A stretch of DNA of 5,070 bases from Oscillospiraceae bacterium (GTDB lineage Bacteria; Bacillota; Clostridia; Oscillospirales; Ruminococcaceae): positions 1-5,070 of the forward strand of contig JAFQND010000198.1 of NCBI GenBank assembly GCA_017396055.1, written 5' to 3'. A model generated the notes under the pieces. The model did no database searches. It had not been told where the DNA came from and worked only from the letters and a program-made list of their open reading frames with translations. The position numbers and the translations under genes are program-made. The stretch's first letter is position 1. Every line of letters starts with the position of its first letter. Shown piece by piece: positions 1 through 5,070 of the stretch.

Positions 1-1023
1 AGTAAGATTTTCCAGTTCGGACATACCGCCGCAGAGAGGCAGTTTTGTCAGAGGCGAATCACCCAGTTTCTCCACGAGGCCGTCAGCCATCTTTTCGGGA
101 TGGACCACCAGCATGGAACGTCCGAAGTATTTTTCCACAGTCAGCTCGGCGCCGAAAAAGGTCTGGTTCTGCAGCTCGGCTGTCAGAAGCTGAGCGCGGA
201 TAAGTGCCTGTTCTCTCTCGGGGAATTTCCGTGCTGTAGTAGCATCGGAAAGGGACTCGGCAAGTCCGATCGGCAGAGGCAGACGGTTGAAAGCGGTACC
301 GAACCATTTACTGTAGGGGGCATACTCCCCTGCGCAGAGAAAAGCGATCCGCATCATGCGGGAAACCATCCGGGCAATGGCAAGACGGCTGCCGAGAGTG
401 TCGCCGGTCATGGCACAACGACCGGGAAAAGCCTGTTCTTCGGCGATCAGCGCCCACTGAGAAGCCATCAGCCAGATACGGATATCTTCGGGATAGGCGG
501 CAAAGGGTGCCAGTTTTTCGGCAGCTCCCAGATCATCCCGATAAAACTCAGCGCGTGCAAGACCCAGCAGGCGGTGCTCAGAAAAGCTGAGCCAATCGGC
601 AAAATCCGGTGTACCGTCCAGCGGAAAGCCGATATACTGCTCGAAAAAGTCTTCGAGAGTCTCGATCCAGCAAAGGGGGTGTACCGGTCCGCGATCGACA
701 AATTCAGCATGACGGACGCCGTTATCATTGGGATCGGGCTCTGAGAAATTGACCGACCAGCCGCAGAAGGTGGTGGGAAGATTCTCACTGAGCATTTTCT
801 CAATGGCGGGCGCAAGAGAGAGATCCTCTTTTTTCAGAAAGAGATAAAATCTGGGTCCCCACATATGGTCGGTGGAGGTGAGGTCATCATACCCCAGAAC
901 ATCCGAGCCGTAGCCCAGAAGTCCGGCGGAATAGGAAAGAGTCGGAAAATATACCTGTAAAAGGGGCTGTACGATGCCGGTGAAAAACTGCCGGCAGAGA
1001 TCTTTTCCGTGGATGAATTCCAT
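1..1023 (-). CDS. DUF4037 protein, nucleotidyltransferase-like (3' end outside window)
   Basis: The frame from ATG 1023 stays open for 341 codons to the left edge, so the C-terminus is missing. Two blocks mark it as a DUF4037 protein. Near the N-terminus is LLGYGSDVLGYDDL (35-48) followed by TDHMWGPRFYLFL (51-63). In the centre is a helical region with GDTLGSRLAIARMVSRMMRI (207-226) and YAPYSKWFGTAFNRLPLP (234-251), the most conserved DUF4037 stretch. The GS at 39-40 followed by acidic residues is like the GS-x(n)-D pocket of the MNT/KNTase nucleotidyltransferase fold, and the helical remainder would act as the companion domain. That function is inferred and the substrate is unknown. No membrane helix is seen. 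The start is firm: AAAGGAGG at 1029-1036 lies five bases upstream. It is the last gene seen in a minus-strand operon, 12 bases after the SUKH-like gene. A frameshift is excluded, because the reading is continuous and family-like throughout. Confidence 0.9.
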   Translation of the reverse strand, partial: MEFIHGKDLCRQFFTGIVQPLLQVYFPTLSYSAGLLGYGSDVLGYDDLTSTDHMWGPRFYLFLKKEDLSLAPAIEKMLSENLPTTFCGWSVNFSEPDPNDNGVRHAEFVDRGPVHPLCWIETLEDFFEQYIGFPLDGTPDFADWLSFSEHRLLGLARAEFYRDDLGAAEKLAPFAAYPEDIRIWLMASQWALIAEEQAFPGRCAMTGDTLGSRLAIARMVSRMMRIAFLCAGEYAPYSKWFGTAFNRLPLPIGLAESLSDATTARKFPEREQALIRAQLLTAELQNQTFFGAELTVEKYFGRSMLVVHPEKMADGLVEKLGDSPLTKLPLCGGMSELENLT

Positions 1024-1028
1024 ATGAT

Positions 1029-1036
1029 CCTCCTTT
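1029..1036 (-). promoter_or_regulatory. Ribosome binding site of the DUF4037 gene
   Basis: AAAGGAGG, a near-perfect match to the anti-Shine-Dalgarno sequence, with a 5-base spacer (ATCAT) to the ATG at 1023. Its first A is the last base of the upstream TGA stop, so ribosomes finishing the SUKH-like gene can restart here. Confidence 0.88.
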
Positions 1037-1524
1037 CAGATACGGTCGAGAAGATCGGCAAAACGCCATTCTTTCTCTGCTTCGGCGCGGGACGGATAGA
1101 GTACAAAAGCAGGCGGTTCGCCCTTTTCCCGGGCGGTTTTCTGCCAGCCGGGACAGGCAAGAAGCTGCAGGAACACGCCGACATTTTCGGCAGCGATACC
1201 ATACTCCCCTTCTGCTGTGACAAATCCTACCGGAGCATCTTCGTCAGGACCGCCGACCATCCCGTAAACCGTACCGTTTTCATCTTCACCGAAAAGAGTC
1301 AGAGAAGGCACGGGATAAAACGGGAAGTCAGAAAGATTCCGGTCATTACAGGGATAAAGCCCCGCATCTTCCAGTGTGCGGGCAGCTTCGCTGCGGGGAG
1401 GAGCCAGAGAAACCAGTTCCTTTCCGGCAGGACGGAAAATCATTCCGCGGCCGATATAACCCACAGCAGCGGCGTTCTCCTGCTGTTCAATATCAACGAG
1501 AACAATCTCTTCATCCATATGCAT
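1036..1524 (-). CDS. Small protein resembling the SMI1/KNR4 (SUKH) superfamily
   Basis: A 162-residue soluble, acidic-looking protein with no signal peptide or membrane helix. I do not recognise a named gene. The middle and end (about 64-123: LSDFPFYPVPSLTLFGEDENG, VYGMVGG, APVGFVTAEGEYGIAAENV, then VFLQLLACPGW) follow the order seen in SUKH proteins: a hydrophobic strand leading into a G-D/E-x-G turn, a short strand, a PV block, a glycine turn, then an F-L-x-L-L helix. That is a resemblance by eye, not a proven match. SUKH proteins include contact-dependent and toxin immunity proteins, but many are plain housekeeping paralogues, and no toxin is visible here. The start could be ATG 1527, 1524 or 1518. 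GGAGG at 1529-1533 leaves spacers of 1, 4 and 10 bases, so 1524 fits best and matches the 4-base spacer of the gene upstream. The stop overlaps the next gene's ribosome site, so it lies inside an operon. CDS is confident, family is tentative. Confidence 0.83.
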   Translation of the reverse strand: MHMDEEIVLVDIEQQENAAAVGYIGRGMIFRPAGKELVSLAPPRSEAARTLEDAGLYPCNDRNLSDFPFYPVPSLTLFGEDENGTVYGMVGGPDEDAPVGFVTAEGEYGIAAENVGVFLQLLACPGWQKTAREKGEPPAFVLYPSRAEAEKEWRFADLLDRI

Positions 1525-3107
1525 CATTCCTCCGGAGCATACTGTTCCATGATGCGAAGAGCGATCCGGACACCATCCACAGCGGCGCTCATGATACCGC
1601 CTGCATAACCTGCGCCTTCGCCGCAGGGATAAAGACCACGGATGCCGAAAGCTTCGTAATCCTCGCCGCGCAGCACGCGGACGGGGCTGGAGGTTCGGGT
1701 TTCGACACCGGTCAGCACTGCATCAGCGGAAGCATAGCCTTTGATCTTCCGGTCAAAAAGCCGAAGACCGGTACGGAGCATATCGGTGACCTGTTTCGGA
1801 AAAAGACGACCAAAATCACCTGCTTCAACGCCAAGGGCATAAGAAGGAGTCACCGTTTTCAGATCAAGGCCTGTTTTTCCTTCAAGGAAATTGCCGACAG
1901 TGACAGCGGGAGCGCGATAACTGCGGCCGCCCATTTCAAAAGCGCGGTGCTCCAGTTCTTCCTGGAAAGCAACACCGTCAAGCACATGGGAACCAAAATC
2001 ACGGCTGTCTACCGAAACGGCAACGGCAGCGTTGGCATTGTCACGGTCGCGGCGGTATTCACTCATACCGTTGGTGACCACCTGACCTTCTTCCGACGAG
2101 GACGGAACTACCAATCCGCCGGGACACATACAGAAAGTGTAGACCGCCCGGTCTCCCACCCTGTGAGAGAGCTGATATTCGCCGGGAGGCAGTGCCGGAT
2201 GACCGGCCATTTCTCCATAAAGCCCCCGGTCAATCAGGGTCTGGCGGTGTTCAATACGGGCGCCGACAGAAAAAGGCTTAGGCTCCATGGCAGCGCCGGA
2301 ATCAAGAAGCATCCGGAAGGTATCACGGGCACTGTGACCAACAGCCAGGATCAGCTGACCGGCAGGGAGATCTCCCTTGTCGGTGGAAACGCCTTTCAGG
2401 ACACCGTTTTCGATCTTCAGACCGGATAATCTGGTATTATAGCGGACATCACCGCCGTTTTTTCTGATCTCTCTGTCGATGGAAGCAACGACCTGACGCA
2501 GAAGGTCGGTACCGATATGGGGTTTTGCCCGACGAAGCGTTTCCCTGGGAGCACCATGGTCACCAAACTGTTCCAGAACATAGCCGCATAAGGGATCATT
2601 GATGCGAGTGGTCAGTTTACCGTCCGAAAAGGTACCGGCACCGCCTGCACCAAACTGAACATTGCAGGCTGGGTCAAGAACGCCCTCTGTCCAGAACTTT
2701 TCGACCGCTTTGACCCGTTCTTCCACCGAATATCCCCGCTCCAGGACGATGGGGCGATAACCTTCCCTGCTGAGCAGGTCGGCGGCAAACATACCGGCAG
2801 GACCAAAACCGGCGATAACGATGGGCCCGGGCAGTTTTTCCCTGCCCTTTTTGACGGTAAAAGGTTTTTCCTCTTTATAGACGGCATCTTTGACAGACGC
2901 CGCTTTTTTCTCTTCTCCGCCATGCAGACGGACGGCTACTGTGCTGACCGCCAGGATATTCCTACGGTCACGGGCATCCAATGAGGTTTTGGAAAGCCAG
3001 GCTTCTTTTACCTCAGCACGTTTTGCGCCGAGCATGCGCAGCGCTTTTTCGACAATGGACTCCTCCGGCGCGCCAAAGGGAGTTTTGACATTGTTGATAA
3101 GGATCAT
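1524..3107 (-). CDS. FAD-dependent oxidoreductase, COG2509 type (NAD(FAD)-utilising dehydrogenase-like)
   Basis: A 527-residue predicted cytoplasmic flavoprotein. Members are found widely in Firmicutes, but I know of no firmly established substrate, so the reaction is left open. The N-terminal ~90 residues form the family's small leading domain, with SLDARDRRNI at about 42-51. The FAD-binding Rossmann fold starts at VIAGFGPAGMFAADLL (GxGxxG at 100-105), with the ribose-binding acidic residue E123 in VLERG. Further family blocks are FGAGGAGTFSDGKL (152-165), ILAVGHSARDTF (253-264), GVETRTSSPVR (467-477) and the C-terminal FAD-closing block YPCGEGAGYAGGIMSAAVDG (493-512). Length is normal and nothing is broken. 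The ATG at 3107 has GGAGG at 3112-3116 with a 4-base spacer, and MILINN matches the usual family beginning. It follows cdaR after a hairpin-filled gap and overlaps the next gene by one base. FAD binding is near certain; the physiological role is unknown. Confidence 0.93.
   Translation of the reverse strand: MILINNVKTPFGAPEESIVEKALRMLGAKRAEVKEAWLSKTSLDARDRRNILAVSTVAVRLHGGEEKKAASVKDAVYKEEKPFTVKKGREKLPGPIVIAGFGPAGMFAADLLSREGYRPIVLERGYSVEERVKAVEKFWTEGVLDPACNVQFGAGGAGTFSDGKLTTRINDPLCGYVLEQFGDHGAPRETLRRAKPHIGTDLLRQVVASIDREIRKNGGDVRYNTRLSGLKIENGVLKGVSTDKGDLPAGQLILAVGHSARDTFRMLLDSGAAMEPKPFSVGARIEHRQTLIDRGLYGEMAGHPALPPGEYQLSHRVGDRAVYTFCMCPGGLVVPSSSEEGQVVTNGMSEYRRDRDNANAAVAVSVDSRDFGSHVLDGVAFQEELEHRAFEMGGRSYRAPAVTVGNFLEGKTGLDLKTVTPSYALGVEAGDFGRLFPKQVTDMLRTGLRLFDRKIKGYASADAVLTGVETRTSSPVRVLRGEDYEAFGIRGLYPCGEGAGYAGGIMSAAVDGVRIALRIMEQYAPEE
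1529..1533 (-). promoter_or_regulatory. Ribosome binding site deciding the start of the SUKH-like gene
   Basis: GGAGG within the last codons of the FAD oxidoreductase. It is one base from the outermost ATG (1527), too close to use; four from the ATG at 1524; ten from the ATG at 1518. The middle choice gives a TGATG stop/start junction with a one-base overlap, typical of coupled translation. Confidence 0.7.
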
Positions 3108-3111
3108 ATTT

Positions 3112-3116
3112 CCTCC
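3112..3116 (-). promoter_or_regulatory. Ribosome binding site of the FAD oxidoreductase
   Basis: GGAGG with a 4-base spacer (AAAT) to the ATG at 3107. It sits only four bases after the 3' arm of the hairpin at 3121-3156, so folding or processing of that stem could affect ribosome access. Confidence 0.8.
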
Positions 3117-3120
3117 GATG

Positions 3121-3156
3121 AAAAGGGGCCATCAGAGATTCTCTGGCGGCCCTTTT
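3121..3156 (-). terminator. Hairpin after cdaR: weak terminator or intercistronic stem-loop
   Basis: Only three bases separate the cdaR TAA (3160-3162) from an imperfect inverted repeat. On the minus strand, AAAAGGGCC pairs with GGCCCCTTTT (one bulged base). An inner stem CAGAG/CTCTG encloses a 3-base loop, with an A-C mismatch and a G-T pair between the two stems. The 3' arm ends in TTTT followed by CATC, so the U-run is short and is part of the stem. The stem is strong enough for an intrinsic terminator, but the short U-run and the downstream ribosome site four bases further on suggest partial termination, attenuation or mRNA processing/stability instead. The hairpin is nearly symmetric and would also form on the plus strand, where no gene ends. 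Confidence 0.65.
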
Positions 3157-3159
3157 GCA

Positions 3160-4443
3160 TTACTCTTTTTCGGTGACCTGAATGTCAGCCGAGTATTCGC
3201 CTACTGCCCAAGCCAGTACACGGCCCTGAGCATAGACCTTGACTGCCACATTGTACTGACCCTTGGAGACAGAATACTGCGACAGGTCGATGGAACCTAC
3301 CAGATCTTCGGGAGTCAGCTCACTGAGCACGCTGCTGTCGCCGATGATGCGGACATCGCGCAGCTTACCGGTCAGAACTTCAGCCTCATAGCCGGCAGGT
3401 GCATTTTCGATGACAAAGTTCTGCAGCTCCATATTCTTGGAGGTCAGGCCGTAAGACGGGAAGGTGACAGTGATCTCACTGACATTTTCGACATTCTTAA
3501 AGCCGGCATTGAGTACCACTTCCAGCGGGATCTCGCTGCCGATATCGATCGTTCTGAAATCGATGGGGCCGATGGTGATGCTCTCCATATTGTCAATCGT
3601 CTCACTGGGAGAAGCCACCAACACGGTGCTGCGGGAGAGAGTGTACTTCAGCTGGTCGATGGGGAATCCCTTGGGAATATTGACAAACTCCACCTTCAGG
3701 GGCAGCTGACGTGTCTTGTAAATGGGAATGGTGATCGAGATGTTCGAATTCTCACAGATGAGATTATCGCTGATGATCGAAGCACCGTTTCTGTCAAGGA
3801 AAGTGGCGGTACCGACAGCAGTAAGGCTTTCGGTCAGAGCCTTTTCGATGGGCAGATTGACAACGCAGCGCTCGATCTTGCTGACCTCGTTCTGAGGGCC
3901 CTTGACGGTGACATAATCCACGTCAGCATAAGGAGATTCCATCAGATAACCGTTGTCGGCAGAAAGACCGGGAGCGGTGATCTCTACGGGGAACTGTTTG
4001 GTGATGATCTGGTCAAACCGCAGCGTCACCTGTGCGGGAGTCCAGTTGATAATCTCATATTCCGAGTCACTCTCGTTGCGGAGCACCTGAACCTGCAGTG
4101 TATACTCGCCTGCCTTGGAGACCGAAGCGAGGGAGACCTGTGCTTTGAAATTGGACTCATCCAGACGGGTGATCTTATACCGCTTTCCGCTGACGGCAAC
4201 ATCGACCGTCAGAGGGATCTCGTCGATGATCTCAAGTCCCAGGCTCTGCGCCATGGAGTTTTCATAGTTGATCGTAACAGGAACACCGTTGACAGTGGTA
4301 TTGGAGTTGGGCTTATCAGCCAGATAGATGGAAAACCACAGCAGTACTGCAAAGATGACAGAAAGTACAGCAACAAATTTATTGTTGTTGAAAAGGTCAT
4401 TGAGAGTGATCCGTTTTTTATCCGTTGCGGCAGCTTTTCTCAT
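3160..4443 (-). CDS. cdaR: CdaA regulatory protein CdaR (YbbR-repeat membrane protein)
   Basis: A 427-residue, membrane-anchored partner of CdaA. In studied Firmicutes CdaR binds CdaA and modulates c-di-AMP output. A short basic cytoplasmic N-terminus (MRKAAATDKKR) is followed by one hydrophobic helix at about 22-41 (FVAVLSVIFAVLLWFSIYLA), and the rest should lie outside the membrane. Four YbbR-type repeats can be made out: about 48-140 (with VDVAVSGKRYKITRLDESNF), 150-240 (PVEITAPG then VTVKGPQNEVSKI), 247-330 (LPLKVEFVNIPKGF then TVLVASPSETIDNM) and 338-425 (FVIENAPAGYEAEV then VRIIGDSSVLSEL). Length and architecture are normal for the family. The ATG overlaps the cdaA stop by four bases, and a GGGAGG ribosome site at 4453-4458, inside the last cdaA codons, sits 9 bases upstream, so the start is well supported and translation is probably coupled. 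Two cysteines, C193 and C230, fall in the second extracellular repeat. Identification rests on repeat pattern and neighbour. Confidence 0.95.
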   Translation of the reverse strand: MRKAAATDKKRITLNDLFNNNKFVAVLSVIFAVLLWFSIYLADKPNSNTTVNGVPVTINYENSMAQSLGLEIIDEIPLTVDVAVSGKRYKITRLDESNFKAQVSLASVSKAGEYTLQVQVLRNESDSEYEIINWTPAQVTLRFDQIITKQFPVEITAPGLSADNGYLMESPYADVDYVTVKGPQNEVSKIERCVVNLPIEKALTESLTAVGTATFLDRNGASIISDNLICENSNISITIPIYKTRQLPLKVEFVNIPKGFPIDQLKYTLSRSTVLVASPSETIDNMESITIGPIDFRTIDIGSEIPLEVVLNAGFKNVENVSEITVTFPSYGLTSKNMELQNFVIENAPAGYEAEVLTGKLRDVRIIGDSSVLSELTPEDLVGSIDLSQYSVSKGQYNVAVKVYAQGRVLAWAVGEYSADIQVTEKE

Positions 4444-5070
4444 TCTTCGGATCCTCCCTTCTCTTTATCGGTCCGCTCTTTTCTCTTAAAGAGAGAGGGT
4501 TTGCGCTCTTTGGCTTCTTCTTTTACCTGAGGGATCAGATAATATTCCAGCGTAGTGCGAAGCTTTTCCAGCGACAAATTGCGGATCAGGCGACCGTTTA
4601 CGGCGATGGAGATACCGCCGGTCTCTTCACTGACGACCACAGTGACAGAGTCAGAGACTTCACTGATGCCGATGGCGGCGCGATGACGGGAGCCGAGATT
4701 CTTATCGATATCCTCTTCCTGTTTGGGTTTGGGGAGGAAGCAGGCAGCCGCATGGATCTTGCCGTCGCGCATGATCATGGCACCGTCATGCAGGGGTGTG
4801 TTCTTGAAGAAGATGTTACCGAAGAGTTCGGTACTGGGAACGGCATCGATAATGACGCCGGTACGGATCTGGTCGCCCAGCTTGACCTCACGTTCGATAA
4901 CGATCAGTGCGCCGGTGGCGGTAATGGAAAGACGCTGTGCTGCCTCACAGATCACATCGATAGGCTGGCTCCAGACAGTGGAGCGCCGCACAGCAGACTC
5001 ACTGTGCCAGACCTTGGTACGACCAACACGTTCCAGAGCGCTTCTCAGCTCAGGCTGGAAGACGATAACG
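4440..5070 (-). CDS. cdaA: Diadenylate cyclase CdaA (5' end outside window)
   Basis: Makes cyclic di-AMP from two ATP at the inner face of the cell membrane. The frame is open to the right edge, giving 209 visible residues that begin VIVFQPELRSALERVGR, the linker that follows the transmembrane helices in CdaA. The missing part should be roughly the first 80 residues, with the membrane helices. The DisA_N catalytic domain fills most of what is seen: GALIVIE at about 53-59, the catalytic DGA motif in TPLHDGAMI at about 95-97, the ATP-binding RHR motif in GSRHRAAIGISE at about 128-130, and SEETGGIS at about 147-154. All key residues are present, so the enzyme should be active. The C-terminus ends in a highly charged Lys/Glu/Arg tail. 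The GTG at 4991 lies inside the domain-linker region and is not the real start. The stop codon overlaps the cdaR start (ATGA), which fits the usual cdaA-cdaR operon and complex. Confidence 0.97.
   Translation of the reverse strand, partial: VIVFQPELRSALERVGRTKVWHSESAVRRSTVWSQPIDVICEAAQRLSITATGALIVIEREVKLGDQIRTGVIIDAVPSTELFGNIFFKNTPLHDGAMIMRDGKIHAAACFLPKPKQEEDIDKNLGSRHRAAIGISEVSDSVTVVVSEETGGISIAVNGRLIRNLSLEKLRTTLEYYLIPQVKEEAKERKPSLFKRKERTDKEKGGSEE
4453..4458 (-). promoter_or_regulatory. Ribosome binding site of cdaR
   Basis: GGGAGG on the minus strand, nine bases before the cdaR ATG and wholly within the last codons of cdaA. Together with the ATGA stop/start overlap it indicates translational coupling of CdaA and CdaR. 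Confidence 0.8.

Noticed and set aside
100..744. 214-codon plus-strand open frame at the left end
   Set aside because: It is opposite the continuous DUF4037 frame, which has conserved motifs and a strong ribosome site. The plus frame has neither.
468..1223. Overlapping minus-strand short frames suggesting a broken gene in the left kilobase
   Set aside because: A single intact frame from ATG 1023 to the left edge gives a complete DUF4037-like sequence, so there is no frameshift or pseudogene.
1374..2429. 351-codon plus-strand open frame
   Set aside because: It is codon-aligned antisense to the FAD oxidoreductase, low in family-like features, and explained by lack of TTA/CTA/TCA codons on the other strand.
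1524..3107. Possible toxin, defence or mobile cassette around the SUKH-like gene
   Set aside because: No transposase, integrase, repeats, polymorphic toxin or composition shift is visible, and the genes are packed in an ordinary operon.
2890..4530. 546-codon plus-strand open frame
   Set aside because: It lies opposite cdaR and parts of its neighbours, all of which have clear family motifs and ribosome sites. Its protein shows no recognisable domain, and its existence follows from codon bias.
4440..4991. GTG at 4991 as the start of a short cyclase
   Set aside because: The same frame continues upstream to the window edge with typical CdaA linker sequence, and no ribosome site precedes the GTG.

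Overview
The window looks like chromosomal DNA from a member of the Clostridia (low-GC Gram-positive Firmicutes). The moderate base composition and the gene families suggest an Oscillospiraceae/Ruminococcaceae-type gut or anaerobic bacterium. That placement is inference from the cdaA-cdaR pair, strong GGAGG ribosome binding sites and near absence of the Leu codons TTA/CTA and the Ser codon TCA. I cannot name the species. I see no mobile element, tRNA, rRNA or CRISPR array.

All five genes read on the minus strand, right to left, and are almost gapless. From the right edge: (1) cdaA, a membrane diadenylate cyclase that makes cyclic di-AMP, with its 5' end cut off by the window edge; (2) cdaR, its membrane-anchored YbbR-repeat regulator, overlapping cdaA by 4 bases; (3) a 52-base gap almost filled by a strong hairpin; (4) a 527-residue FAD-dependent oxidoreductase of the COG2509 type; (5) a 162-residue protein resembling the SMI1/KNR4 (SUKH) superfamily, overlapping the oxidoreductase stop by one base; (6) a DUF4037 protein with a nucleotidyltransferase-like N-terminus, 12 bases further on and running off the left edge. 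There is no non-coding stretch over about 52 bases.

cdaA and cdaR form the well-known c-di-AMP synthesis module, which controls potassium/osmolyte and cell-wall balance. In many Firmicutes the next gene is glmM, but here it is the oxidoreductase. The three downstream genes are tightly packed and probably translated from one message. The hairpin separates them from cdaAR, and there is little room for a promoter after it, so partial read-through is the simplest reading. Nothing in the sequence proves a functional link between c-di-AMP and the three downstream genes. The window is mostly ordinary chromosome; its less-charted parts are the SUKH-like/DUF4037 pair and the hairpin junction.
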